The notes under the pieces are model-generated. The model searched no databases, was not told the origin of the DNA, and saw only the letters and a program-made list of their open reading frames with translations. The position numbers and the translations under genes are program-made. Positions 22,350 to 34,824 of a DNA stretch of 64,000 nt are shown here, in pieces. The number at the start of each line of letters is the position of its first letter. The first letter of the stretch is position 1. Origin of the DNA: Fonsecaea monophora (lineage: Eukaryota; Ascomycota; Eurotiomycetes; Chaetothyriales; Herpotrichiellaceae); contig NW_019173983.1 of the NCBI RefSeq assembly GCF_001642475.1, forward strand, positions 1-64,000. Direction: 5' to 3'.

Positions 22350-23803
22350 TCAACACTTGATCCTCCAGCTCCACCCAACCTTATACACCCGGGCGGCATA
22401 CATCAGACAAGCGCCCACCACAGTAAGTACTCCCAGGCATATCTGTGCAACCAGGTACCCGCCTCGCCCTCCCCCGTTTGTCGACAATAACGCCCCTCCA
22501 ATGGGAGGTCCGGAAAGACCTGCAAAACTGAATAGCGAGAACGCCATGCCCATCCTCACACCATTCTTGCTCAAATCGTTGTTCAAACTCGTCACTGTCG
22601 TTGGAAAAAGACACTGAAAGGCTCCCGCTGAGAATCCATAAAACGTTGCAAATACGTACATGCCTGCTTCCGACTTCACTGCGATCCAGCTAAATGCAAA
22701 AACCCCGTTGATGAAAAGGAGTGGAACCATCGCGTTCAACGGACCCATGAAACGATCCGCAATGAACCCCGTGACAAGTCGGACAGGTATCGCGGCCCCA
22801 TTGAAGATGATGAGCAAAGTGAGTGAGTCTTCATAGCTCATATTCAGGACTGTCCGGCCAAAGGAAGCGATGTAATAGTAGGAGAAGAATAATCCTCCAA
22901 AGACGAGCGACATGCCCAGGAGGACACAGACATACGGCACTTCACAGAATGCCCTCCATTCGACGATCGGCCCAGATTTCCGCGGAGGCAGTCTCGGCCG
23001 CATGCATGCCAGTGCCAACGAAAGCAATCCCAGGTTCACGAAACCGAGCACGCGGACAGTCCATGCATATCCAATCTTTGGGAGGAGCTGGCGCACAAGC
23101 ACCGGATATATGGCACCGCCTGCCGAGTTCCCAGCCGACACAATGGCAACAGCGAGTCCGCGGTTCTTCCTGAAATACGTCGTCACAAGTCCCATGGTGG
23201 GGCAGAAGAATATTCCACTGCCCAGACCGGTACAGAGGCCCTGAGCAAGCAAAAGCTGCCAGAAGTTCTTGCATAGACTCGTCATGAAGATTCCGATGAT
23301 TTGGACGATTGAACCGATGAGCAAGCTCGGAACGAAGAACCCGGCATCCAGCGCCCGACCGGAGAAGGCGCTCACGAAGAAGACCACCCACAATTGAATG
23401 GAACCCACCCAGGAGATGGTCGACTGCGATTCGCCCAAGGTCTCGGTGTAATAGGTTTGAAAGACACCAAATGAATTGATGTAACCCCTGAGAAAGACGT
23501 CAGCCATCTGTTCAGGGCAAGGTTCTGATATCCCCCCCAAAGGCGTTTCGAAACTCCCACATACCAGGTACAAAAGCAGACAATCCACGCCATGGCGACT
23601 TGGATCCATGCTTTGAGGCCTCCATCTGGAGGTGGTCCAGGATCGACGATATCTCGAGTGCTGAGACGTGAGGTGATCCTGCTCAGGGCATTGCTGCTGA
23701 CTTGTTTGAGTTCCGGGTACGATGTCTGTGCCAAATTCTTTTCAACGTCGGGATTGTTCTCTATGACGTCTTTATCATCCTCCGATATATTCTGGCTCGA
23801 CAT
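22350..23803 (-). CDS. MFS transporter, monocarboxylate-permease type
   Basis: Exons 23803-23565 and 23487-22350 (GTATGT...TCTCAG intron) encode 458 residues. A hydrophilic N-terminus of about 60 residues leads to 'PPPDGGLKAWIQVAMAW', the DGG entry motif of fungal monocarboxylate-type carriers (MCT/Mch group). The frame is split inside the first membrane helix, as usual in this group ('FCTW' then 'GYINSFGVFQTYY'). About twelve hydrophobic segments follow, with 'TTYFRKNRGLAVAIVSAG' in the middle. It is a plasma- or organelle-membrane carrier. Members transport carboxylates, riboflavin or other small molecules, and the cargo cannot be named here. It lies next to the glycerol kinase gene, same strand. 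Confidence 0.85.
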
Positions 23804-24637
23804 GATTGAGATCTTGATGTCACAAGCATTGGATCTGGTGGTCGCCCCTGGAAAACACTTTACTGTTGAGATTTCTTCCAGGAATCTTGGGAAGATAAGG
23901 GAGTCGACGAAAGAACAAGGGGATGACAGCGAGACATTGTTGGCTTGCAGACTGCATCCCCGAAGGGCGCCTGCATCACAAGTTTGTCGACTTTCTGTTG
24001 AAGCGGTGGGCTTTTGGGGTAACCCAATCCTTGATCAGTGCCGAATAGCCGACTCCATGGCCAAAATATCCGTTATATGCGGCAAAAACATGATGTAATG
24101 CAGGGTATCGGCCGGCACTACAAAGCGCAAAGCTTGTTACAACATCACCACGTGGGCACCACAGATCTGCGTATCGCAGATGTAATGACGGAGACTATTC
24201 GCGCACAGAGCTCCGAGCTTGGCAGATCTTTTGTCTGAGAGAACTCCGAAATCTCGAGACGAGATCTCGAGCCGGTGTCGGCCTCGCGCGGGCAGCCAAC
24301 CAGGGGCTCACGAGGCTTGTTGGTGCGCCGTCTGCATCACAAAAGGGCTGCACCACCAATCCTGTCAGCCCCAATTCCCCAAAGTGTCGGTCTGTAGATT
24401 ATGCCGACAACCAGATCTGTTGGTTTGGCTGGCTTGGGACACAATGACCGTGGCTTTGGATCTCCATCACTTGGATGACAAGTGGCGTTGAGCCAGATGT
24501 CCAGCATCACGACGCGCAGAAAGGAACAAACAAGAGGCCATGATGTTGCCAACGCAATGCATCATTGGTATTAGCGGCGTCGCGGATGGGCGAGCCGCGA
24601 TGTAAGACTTTAGTTTCTTGAGTCCGCCTTTCTCTTT
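23804..24637. other. Intergenic spacer, no gene seen
   Basis: The interval holds the promoter of the MFS gene and the 3' flank of the glycerol kinase gene. Frames such as that at 24219-24491 show no domain. Confidence 0.55.
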
Positions 24638-26730
24638 TTATGACGACCAACCTTTGGACATCTGGACTGCCTTTTCCCACCTCTCGAACATCTCCTTGCT
24701 CTTGGCCTCATGCAGCTGTGGTTTGAAGACAGTGCTGCCCTCGACATTGATGTCTTTCAACTCTTCAATGCTGTCCCACACCCCGACAGCCAATCCGGCG
24801 GCGATGGCAGCTCCGAGGGCTGTGGTCTCCCGCATCTGCGGTCGCCGCACCGGGATCTGAATCAAATCCGCTTGTGTCTGGACAAATATTAGCACCCATT
24901 GACTCCCTCAAGATCTCGGCCGCAACCACGGTGACATACCTGCATGGTCAAATCTGAGTTACTCATGCCACCGTCGACGGCAAGCTCAGCAAGTTTCGCA
25001 CCCGAGTCCTTCTCCATGGCGTCGAGGATGGCTTTTGTTTGGAAGCATGTTGCCTCGAGAGTGGCGCGTGCAATATGTCCACGCTGCGTGTAGGCTGTTA
25101 TGCCGTCTGGAGACACAATGGGGATCAGCATTAGATACCAACGAGCAGAGACAGTGACACTTACAGATGGTTCCTCTCGCGTCATCAATCCAGTATGGAG
25201 CAAACAATCCGCTGAATGCGGTGACGAAGACACAGCCGCCATTGTCTTCGACAGTGGCAGCCAACTGACTTATCTTACTCGAGGACTCGACAAAGCCAAA
25301 ATTATCGACCAAGAACTTGACACTGGATCCGGCGACGGCGATACTCCCCTCGAGCGCGTACATGCGCTTGCCCTCTCCAAAGTCGTAGGCCACGGTGCCG
25401 AGAAGGCCGTGGGTGGAGAAGACCGGCTTTTCACCGACGTTGTACAGGAGGAAACAGCCGGTCCCGTAGGTATTTTTGGCCAGCCCGGGAGTAAATCCCT
25501 TTTGACCGACCAGGGCGGCTGACTGATCGCCCAGACAGCCAGTGATAGGGGTGCCTTTGAGCACACTCAGCTCCAGACGCCCGTATGCCTCGGGATCTGA
25601 CGACCGAGTGATCTTGGGGAGGTGAATCTTGGACTGGTCCAACCGGAAGAAATCGATGAGCGACTCGTCGTAGTCCAGGGTCTTGAGGTTCATGAACATG
25701 GTCCGCGAGGCATTGGTCGGGTCAGACACGAAGACATTCTTCTTGGGCCCGCCGTTGAGCTTGTAGACGAGCCAGGCGTCGATGGTGCCGAAGGCGAGGA
25801 TGCCTTTGTCGTAGGCCTCCTTGACCTTGGGCTCGTTGTCGAGCAGCCAGAGGAGCTTGCCCACCGAGGGGTACGTCGACAGGGGAAGACCACAGAGCTG
25901 TTGCAGCTGGTCTGACCCCAGTCGATGCTTGAGCTTACGGATGAGGGCCTGGGTACGGGTATCGGTCCACACGATTGCATTGTACAGCGGCTCGCCCGTC
26001 TCGTGGTTCCATACGACCTAGATGCCGAGCAAGAATCGAGTCAACCAATGTTTTCCCCTCGGTCTTTTCTTGGAGACCCAAAGTGCAAGCAAAGTAACGA
26101 TTGGCTCGCAACCAACCGAAACTGTTGGATAGGATTGACTGGACGAAAGAGGCAGAAGAAGAGGGGTTCATTTTTCTTACCGTTGTCTCACGCTGGTTCG
26201 TGATCCCCACGGCTTTGATGCTGGCGCTTGCGTGGCCCTGGTTCTCGAGGTCTTTGACCGCCCCGTCGATGCATTGCTCCACCGACGAAATGATTTCCAG
26301 TGGATCGTGCTCGTGCCATCTATATTAATCATATCGGGAATGAGGGAGGGTTAGAAAGTGACTTTGATAAACGAATATACCAGCTTTGCTTTTATACATT
26401 AATGCTCTTTTGGCTTTCTCACACACACTCTCGTACACACCGTATTTTTCGTTCTCCGTGAAAATCCCAGACAGAGAGTAAATGAACTATGAAAAGAGAG
26501 AGAGAGAGAGAGAAAGAGAAGAAGAGCTAGAAAACGTACCCGGGATGCGGATAGATCTGCTTAAACTCGATCTGATGCGACGCCACCACCTCGCCGTGCC
26601 GGTTGAAGACGAGGAACCGCGTGCTCGTGGTGCCCTGGTCGATGGAGCCGACAAAGACCTCGTGCGAGGCCGACGAGGATGACGACTTTGCAGCAGTGTC
26701 GCCCATCTTGGATCGGAGGGTGGTGAGCAT
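24638..26730 (-). CDS. Glycerol kinase
   Basis: Five exons (26730-26540, 26319-26181, 26017-25165, 25106-24940, 24877-24638) encode 529 residues with consistent phases. The enzyme phosphorylates glycerol with ATP to glycerol 3-phosphate, the first step of glycerol use. FGGY-kinase marks are clear: the phosphate-1 loop 'GSIDQGTTSTRFLVF' near residue 28, 'GITNQRETT', 'WTDTRT', 'TYGTGCFLLYN', 'VDGGMSNSDLTMQ' and the end motif 'ETTALGAAIAAGLAVG'. A Ser-rich leader of about 22 residues precedes the kinase; a second ATG (codon 9) could also serve as start. Intron 1 carries a (GA)n repeat. An aquaglyceroporin gene is divergently transcribed 2.9 kb away, giving a likely glycerol uptake and activation pair. 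A high-confidence call. Confidence 0.95.
26495..26513. repeat. (GA)n microsatellite in glycerol kinase intron 1
   Basis: A GA dinucleotide run lies just inside the first intron, close to its donor at 26539. On the transcribed strand this is a CT tract. Confidence 0.8.
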
Positions 26731-29588
26731 TCGATTACCGACTATCGATTATCGACTACTGGGTATTCAGTACTGAGTAAAGGTGTATAGATAGAATCAA
26801 GGTAGAACTGATATGGGATCGGTAGGGCCAGGAGGAGGAGGCTAGTAGTGCTGCTGGATGGAGATTGTATGGTGACTGACTGGGTCGTTACCTCGTGGTA
26901 TTTTTTCTGTAGGAGGGAAGAGAAGCTGTGTGACAGAGCTGTGTAGCTGAGCTCGGTTGGATTGTCTCCTCGTCTTCGTTCGCGGGAAGCTTGTAGTATG
27001 GAGAGTGATGAGTTAGTCAAGGATCCGAATTTTTCCCTTTTCGTCGATCAGTCCTATCTCGCGAGAGAGAGAGAGGGGGGGTAGGGAAGAAGCTGTCCTC
27101 GGTAGAGCTGTTGTTGTTGTTGCTGCTGCTGCTGCCGCTGTCACTACCGCTATCTCTGATGACGATGACGATGGTGATGGTGTGAGCGAGATTTTGAGTT
27201 TCCGAGACTCTCGAAAGCTCGGGCTCGGTGTGTCTAACCCCGAGATACATGCCCCTCGACCAAGTCTGTCCAAGTACAAAGATACAAAGTGAGGAGGCTG
27301 GGCATTCACCCATTCATCACTCACCTAACGGGGTACTTGAGCCTGAGAGTGCGGAATCCGGGGAGACCGGCTATCATCAAACCACGCGGGTTTGGGGCGG
27401 TGATCAAGGTGTGATGTGTCAAGGATTTGTCCCTTTGTTCTCCAGACGGCCGGGGCCAAAACCATGCAATGCAATCCACCGCCCTCTATTTCCTTTGACT
27501 CTCTACCTCGTACTGCCCTGGCTGCTCAACGTGCTCGAGTCAATCAGCAACATGCCGATCCAGGTTCGAGATGCACGGTACAAGGGAGGGCCCCTAGCGC
27601 TGTCTTGGGGAGAAAAACGGCCATCACGGGAGAGGACAAAGGCGGGGGCCCCATCAAAAGGGCTTGCATAGCGGCGTCAATCCCGTCCACTAGAATACCA
27701 ACTAACGCACGTCAGGCCAACCACCTACGCAGATACGAACGTGATGGAACATGAAGAGGGGGTGTTTTGGACAGGGAGGCTGGTCCCATCTCCTCTTCAA
27801 CCAAGCATCACGAGTGCAACATCAGCTTCGGTAGCGCAAATCAGGCCCAATGCCAATTCTCCGGAGAGCACGCTCACCACAAAAATTCTCATCCAGGCGG
27901 CAGCTCTCGGCAGCTGTGCGGAGGCTGAGCTGAGCAAGCGAACAGCAACATCAGAAAAAGCGTATAACAAGGGAATACGAAGCAATCGCGGTGCGGCTTG
28001 CGAGACACGGTGGCGTTTCTCGGCGCTCAAAGGCACAAATGAGGAGGCGCATCCACTCTCCATCCACCAGTATAAGGAGTATTTTCTGCGGGGTAGAGAG
28101 ATGAGTTGGTTGGTCAACATGCTGAAGAAGACAAGGACATGACAGCCACGAGGAGCGCGCTCTCTGGCCGCCTCTTGCAGGTTTTCTCTCGGGAGATTTT
28201 GTATAGCCGACATCACGATCCAGTCCGTTTATGCACGGAGATGTTGCCACGTTCACACACGACGAGAGCCGGATAGTCTCCTGGCGTACATCCAACAAGA
28301 CCAGGGCAAGGACAGAAGTGAAGAGATGCAGAGAGCGACCGTGGTGGTTGGTTTCTTGATAGGGAAGATCTAGATCTACCGACCATAGTTTAGCACCTAG
28401 GACCAAAGGAAACCCTGCTACCCCGGCAGTGGCTTGTGGTCTAATTTCTATCCCAAACAGCCAGTGAAAAGGAGAAATGACGAGGGAAATATCTGGAGTA
28501 GGGTTAGGAAGATACGAAAGGTACCGAATAGTGAGCACAGGGTGATTGGTCTGGTCTTTAATCTGATGATGATGGTGATGATGGTGCTCTGAGTTGGCGA
28601 TGATTAATCATAGGACAAGGCTATTGTACGGCATCCATTTGTACGAGTGATTTGAGCAAGCAGTTCCTAAAGGAGAGTAAGAGAGGGAGAGGGCCGCAGG
28701 CAAATGAAGACAGATGAAGAGAAGTGGATGAGGCATTACAAGTAGACGAGTAAGAGAGACTGTGTCAGTCTCGGACAGACTTGGCCCGAGCTACTCGTTG
28801 GTCCTTTTCTTGCCTCATATTCGCATCGTAGATGGCGTCATTTGTTCCGTCAGTCATTGTGTCAGACACCTAGTCAGACAGTGTCATTTACTCAACTCTC
28901 TCCCTCGATCCCTCATACCCAGCTCCCCTCTTCTGCCTCTATCTGTCTGCGTACAGAGATACCCAGCACGGAAAGTATCTTACGAAATCTTACCACCCCT
29001 GGTTGCCACAGTCTCCAGCACCGGCAGTACGCAACCTATCGAGCCATCCAAGGCCCATCAGGGACTTTGTGGTCTTGATGCATGATCGAAAACGGAAACA
29101 AAAACCTCGTCACACACCATCACACCTGACCCCCCTTGCCTAGCCCTAAGCCGTCGTCGTCCTCCTCTTCTCGCCACGGTCATCCAAAACGTCCCATCCA
29201 CAAGGCTCCCCGGACTCTCCAGATTCCCACACAAGTTGCTGACCTCCTCCCCTTCAGTCCAAGCTCGCCCTCGCCTTCGGGCTTCCTGGACCCGAGATCC
29301 ATCACCTCACCTTTTCCATTCGTGCGTGATACATGCTTCTTGGTATCTGATCATCTCCACCTGGCTGGTTCCGTCCTGCATGCAACCTCGCCTCTCAATA
29401 GCAAACCAAAGGGCTCGTCATGACTGGTTGGTACCCGCCCGCCTCCGAGCTTCGACCTGGGTGCGGCGATGCACAATGCGGTTCCCACCCCCGGTTCGTG
29501 ACCAACCCAATGGGGCCCCAAAGGCAAGGTCAAAAGGAAAAGTTGATAAGACTCTGGCCTGCCTCGCTGCTCGGGAGCTGACTCTCAG
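26731..29588. promoter_or_regulatory. Long divergent spacer, glycerol kinase / aquaglyceroporin
   Basis: 2858 bp separate the two start codons. The interval holds a (TTG)n/(CTG)n tract at about 27109-27139 and pyrimidine-rich stretches near 29150-29280 that could be leader sequence of the aquaglyceroporin transcript. Two longer frames (plus 27744-28142 and minus 27951-28538) overlap each other and have no domain or splice logic. I call no gene, but a small unrecognised one is not excluded. Confidence 0.5.
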
Positions 29589-30891
29589 ATGGCTCCTCCT
29601 GACCACAGCCAGTCCCTGCCGCTTTCTCTTCCTGTGATCTCGCCCAAAGCCAAGGACGCCGACACCATGGCCCTCGAGAAGGAATCCCTCTCATCTACCC
29701 CTCCTGCCACCCACAACGAGCATGGCATATTCCACCATCCCCATGAATACCGCCATACCACCGTCGACGGCCAGCCGGCCTACGCGGAACATGGTCCTCT
29801 CGTCGACCACAAAGTCCCTCAGGAGGATGTCGTCCAGTCCGAACCTGACCTAGTGTGGAGCCGGATTCGCCACTGGATGCGGGAACCGCTGTCTGAGTTC
29901 TTTGGCGTCTTTATCCTGATTCTCTTTGGCGACGGCGTCGTGGCTCAAGTCGTACTCAGTGGCGGGACCAAGGGTGACTACCAGTCGATCTCCTGGGGCT
30001 GGGGGTGAGTCAACATCCACATTGTCAGAGTCAACTTTCGCTGATTCTTGTACAGGTTGGGTGTCATGTTGGGAGTGTATACCGCGGGCATCTCAGGAGC
30101 ACATTTAAATCCCGCCGTCACATTTGCAAACTGCGTATTTCGCAAGTTTCCCTGGCGAAAGTTTCCCATCTACATGGTTGCCCAGACGTTAGGAGCCCTG
30201 TGTGCCTCGGGCGTGGTCTACGCCAATTACAAATCGGCTATCGACGTCTTCGAAGGCGGCCCCAATATTCGAACCGTCCCGGGCTATTCAGAAACTGCAT
30301 CGGCGGGGATTTTTTGCACCTACCCGGCGCCGTTCATGACCAAGACCGGACAGTTCTTCTCCGAGTTCATCGCCAGCGGCATCCTCATGTTCATGATCTA
30401 CGCACTTAAGGACGATGGTAATCTCGGGGCTGGGAATCTGACGCCGCTGGGCCTGTTCTTTGTCATCTTCGGGATCGGCGCTTGCTTGTAAGTTGTGCTG
30501 GACCGCGTGTGCACGGCAACCAAAACTAACTCTCCCTGCCAACAGTGGCTGGGAAACGGGCTATGCCATCAATCTGGCTCGAGACTTTGGCCCGAGATTG
30601 ATGTCATACATGCTTGGGTACGGTCCAGAAGTGTGGCGAGCCGGCGATTATTACTTCTGGGTAAGTTGAAACACTGCCACCCTGAATTGACGCGTACGTT
30701 GACGGTCTCCATAGGTACCGATGGTCTCGCCTTTCTTCGGATGCACATTCGGTGGCTGGCTATACGACATGTTCCTGTTCACCGGCGAATCTCCCATCAA
30801 CACGCCGGTTGTGGGATTGGCTAGATTTCTCAAGCCGAATCGGGCGACATGGTCCAACACCTATGTCCCGCAAGAGGGTTCGAAGGTCTAG
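29589..30891 (+). CDS. Aquaglyceroporin (MIP family, GlpF/Fps-like)
   Basis: Exons 29589-30004, 30056-30487, 30546-30660 and 30715-30891 encode 379 residues, all GT-AG and in phase. A cytosolic N-terminus of about 100 residues is followed by the six-helix channel. The first selectivity loop is canonical ('SGAHLNPAVT', NPA). The second reads 'GYAINLARDFGPR', NLA in place of NPA, with the Asp after Arg that marks glycerol-conducting members; this NPA/NLA pair is known from fungal aquaglyceroporins. It is a plasma-membrane channel for glycerol and possibly other polyols or water. It is divergent from glycerol kinase. The C-terminus is short, so long regulatory tails as in yeast Fps1 are absent. 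Confidence 0.93.
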
Positions 30892-32296
30892 ACAATCTCC
30901 GACCGCAAGCAACTGTCAACTTCGGTATTGACCACGAACTCACCACTCAAAACCACTCCGAAACACAACAGCAGATACTTTGGACGCGTACATGACGAGG
31001 CTTAAGAGATGGCCGGAAGACAACAAAAGCAAGAGGCGGTCAGATAAAAACGGGACCCATACTCCAGACAGATGTATTTCTAGGTGTTTTGATGACGTTT
31101 ACGAAGGGTTATGAAAACAAAATAATCAATATGTGGTTGTATACTTTGAGATTTTCATTGCTCTTCCAGACACGACAATTTCAGCCTCGGACTTTGGCTG
31201 GGCGCGTCCTTCCTGCCACTTTGGGACTAGCGCTTAATTTCCAGCCAAACTCTATTTGAGCTCCAGCTTCTTCTCAATTTTGCGTCTTCCAAACAGACCA
31301 TGTCACCACCCTGCTCCATCCTCCCTCTTGGGCGAAAAACATCCTCGCGCGATATATGTAAGATTGCGCTGATGACAAAGGCCAGTATACGAAGTGCCCG
31401 ACCAAGTCCCGACATGGCCCGAGATGCCTCGTGTTACACCTCGAGCAAGTCCCAAGCCAATTTGCCGGAGCCCGCAGTGAAAAATAGTTCTCACTGGGGC
31501 ATTTTACGTGTATTTTCGGTCTGGAATGCTCTGGTAGAGAAAAAAAGTCTCTGATAAGACATGGGTCAAGATGCGACGAGTGTTTCAACCCCGGCTATCG
31601 GTGACACGGCCGCCTAAGATACTGAGGAAGAGAGAGTGAGATTCTCGCCGAGCCACTTTACGAGTTAGTTGAGAGGCGGCTCGAGACACCCTGCCTCGAC
31701 TCGAGCTGGTCTACAGAATACAAGCGCGCTTTATCTCGAGCCCACCGATTGCGACGTCCCTATGCCATTGGCCGAGCGACCTGCCATGCGAACCTAGCGC
31801 CATCGTGCTCCCGTGCTGATGCGAGTCTGGCCTCGCTTCATGACCTTAGCGTCGATCCCCCGGCCTCTCGCCAATCTTCAAGGTTTTGTGCCTGGCAGGT
31901 TTCCCAGCCTCCACGAGGCAACCCGCCAGGACGGGCCCCCAGGGCTGAGCAGGACCAACAGCGTCGTTGCCAGGACATCAACCTCTCCACTTCTATACCT
32001 GTTGTTTGCCGTTGTTGGTTAATCTGCTCTCCCTCGTCTTCCTGAACCCACATCTCTCAGGGCTGGTAAGGTCGACAAAAGCCTCCCCCAGCACGCCGAT
32101 TTCTGCTCCTTACTCCATCTTTGCCTGCGCTTCGCCTTCCTCCCCCAGCCTCGCTCGTTATACCGCTCGTTTTGAAGATGGAAGCACCATTATATAACGG
32201 CGCTGTTTGTTTGGTTCAGTATGGCATTCCTCATTCCATTCTTCCAAGAAGACATCACTCGATTTCGCGTTGCCCACACGAAATTGATCTTTCAAA
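30892..32296. promoter_or_regulatory. Spacer and GH16 promoter with TATA box
   Basis: TATATAA occupies 32191-32197, about 100 bp upstream of the GH16 start codon, a well-placed TATA box suggesting inducible expression. The remaining 1.3 kb shows no gene. Confidence 0.55.
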
Positions 32297-33724
32297 ATGC
32301 ACGTTTCAGTCACTACCCTTGCCATTCTGGCATCAGCTGCTTCCGCGGCATACGTTCTAGAAGATGACTACACCTCCTCGTCCTTTGCAAACATGTTTGA
32401 TTTCTTTACGGTACGGTAATTTGGCTCCCTTTCGAGACCAGCAAAGTACTAACATTGGGCAAAGGGCAACGATCCGACGAACGGCTATGTTAACTACATA
32501 TCCTACGATCAAGCACAGAGCTCTGGCCTCTACAAAATTGACAACGGGCGCGTCTACATGGGCGTCGATTCCACCAATGTGGCCTCCGGCCGTGGTCGCG
32601 ACAGTATCCGGATAAGCACCAAGAAATCGTACAACCACGGCCTCGTTATCCTCGATCTTGCACATATGCCAGCGGGCGCATGTGGCACTTGGCCCGCGTT
32701 CTGGATGCTGGGTCCGGACTGGCCGAACAATGGAGAGGTTGATATCATCGAGGGAGTTAACAGCCAATCTTCCAACAACATGGCAATGCACACGGACGCA
32801 GGATGCACAATCACGAACACAGGAGCTTTCTCTGGAACACTGGAGACTGATGACTGTGATACTGCTGCTCCTGATCAGCCCAGCAATGCCGGTTGTTCGA
32901 TGCGCAGCCAAGACACGACTAGCTACGGCAACGGGTTCAACTCCAACGGCGGCGGTGTCTATGCGACCGAATGGACGAGTGAGGCCATCAGCATCTGGTT
33001 CTTCCCCCGGAACGCCATCCCCTCCGATATCACAAGTGGAAACCCCGACCCATCAGGCTGGGGGCTCCCTCAAGGCCAGTTCACTGGTGGTTGTGACATT
33101 GACGACAAGGTCAAGAACCAACAGTTGGTCTTTGACGTCACCTTCTGCGGCGACTGGGCTGGCCAGGTGTGGTCGACCGACGCCGTCTGCTCGCCGAAAG
33201 CCGCCACTTGCCAGGACTACGTTCAAAACAACCCCTCAGCCTTCCAGGATACGTACTGGCTCATCGACAGTTTGCGAGTATATACCGACAATGGCTCTGG
33301 CGCACCAGCCCCAACATCCAGTTCAACCACCGTCTCAGCAAGCCTGTCGACCACTCCCACCGTACCCACCACAACGCTCCTTACTTCCACTTCCTCCAAT
33401 GTACCAGCGACCTCGACACGAAGTGTGGAACCAACCTTCCCCTCGACTACTCCGGCTTTTACTCCTACAACTACTCCAACTTCCACCCCTACGACTGCCC
33501 CGACTTCTCTGCCCACCTCCCTCGTCACCTCTGCCCCATCCGCGTCTTCTCCATGGCCCTCATCGGCGGCCTGGGATGGCACACCGTGGAATTCCGCAAA
33601 CGGTGGATGGAACGGCGGCAACCGGGGCGGCGACGATGGCGGGTCAGACAACTGGGGTGGCTGGAACGACGGAGGCAACGGCGCCGGTCGGGGAAACCGT
33701 CGCGGGAACCCCTGGAAGTCATGA
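32297..33724 (+). CDS. Secreted GH16 endo-1,3(4)-beta-glucanase-like protein
   Basis: Exons 32297-32410 and 32465-33724 (GTACGG...AAAG intron with TACTAAC branch site) encode 457 residues. A signal peptide ('MHVSVTTLAILASAASA') precedes the GH16 beta-jelly-roll domain (about 20-305). The catalytic signature 'NGEVDIIEG' supplies Glu129, Asp131 and Glu134, and 'GTWPAFWMLG' lies just upstream, as in fungal mixed-linkage or laminarin glucanases. The enzyme would act on beta-1,3(4)-glucans of its own or plant walls, outside the cell. Residues 310-400 are a Ser/Thr/Pro-rich, probably O-glycosylated linker, and the last 50 residues are Gly/Asn/Trp-rich with 'WNGG' and 'WGGW' repeats, without an evident GPI signal. 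A Zn2Cys6 gene converges on it. Confidence 0.92.
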
Positions 33725-34824
33725 TCTGATCCACGACGCACGACTATTATTACGCAGCAATTTTTCACACCAACAAAAGAAGCGATACGCAGCACCACGT
33801 TTACGACGCAACGATTTACAGCATATGACAGAACCACATACATGGGGCAACGGCAACGGGAACGGCAATTGAAATAGGAATGGGAACTGGAAAGAAAAAA
33901 AATGGGAGGGTGCGAATATGGAAAAGCCAATAATGGCTCTTTATGACCAGGAATATAATGGATAAACAGGACCCAAATCGGACAGGACGGGACAGGACAG
34001 CATCAAGATACCCCGTGGGAAAAGAGGGAAAGAAACGACAATGGAAAACGTTTCGGAGGCTCACTGCCGGCGCCGGCGCACTGGGTGGGATAGACATACA
34101 CATATGATAAACATGCCTCGACAGGATGAGGTGCCTTGTCGGGGTTGGGAACGGCTTTTGAGCGCATGATTGATATTGAGCATAGTTTTGCGAGGCTAGC
34201 CTAGCCGGAATGGCAATTCAATGAAGACTAGACTATATTATATTATATCATATCATATTATACCGAGTGCATATATGTATATGTATATACTCGTTATACG
34301 AGGACTTTAAATCTCCTTCTGTCTCTCTCTCTCTCCTTGAGGCATACAAGTACTTACTTACACTTGCTGACATGACTGCTCAAAGCTATTCACTTAGGCA
34401 GGCCTTTAGGTGTTTTGCTCAACTCAGGTACGAGATATTTACCCTCCTCCTCTTCCTCCTCATCCTCGTATGGATATATAGTCTAGAATATAATACAATG
34501 CACAATATGTTTAAATATACACACAATCAAAGACCAAGACGCTCTCAGTCGTGGTGGAGAGATTTTTTGATCTGGATTCTTTCTTTCTCTTTCTTCTTCC
34601 GATCTTCACGGGTCTTGTCTATTCTTTTTTGTTTTTTGACGCCTCACACACAACGGCTTTCTCGTAAGCCCCGCGTTGCATGACATACATACATACATAC
34701 ATACTGCCCTGTCAGACAGCAGAAGATTGATATGTGGGCAGAGTGAAAATCCCCTCAGACCCGTCCATAGCTAGCTACATATACATCTCACCGTGATCAT
34801 GAGGGGACAACCCCCTTCAATTCA
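33725..34824. other. Convergent 3' spacer, AT-rich
   Basis: It lies between two convergent stop codons. It contains a TATTATATCATATCA-like AT-rich block at about 34228-34262, alternating TATATG units after it, and a (CATA)n repeat at 34684-34704. No gene was seen. Confidence 0.6.

Noticed and set aside
22197..22617. Plus-strand frames starting at an ATG near 22197
   Set aside because: They overlap the 3' end of the MFS gene in antisense and show no domain.
27744..28142. 132-codon plus-strand ATG frame in the glycerol kinase/aquaglyceroporin spacer
   Set aside because: Overlapped by an equally long minus frame (27951-28538), with no recognisable motif or splice structure; kept as spacer.
34228..34300. 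AT-rich palindromic-looking block as a possible origin or centromere-like element
   Set aside because: Too short and only simple AT repeats; nothing supports an origin function.
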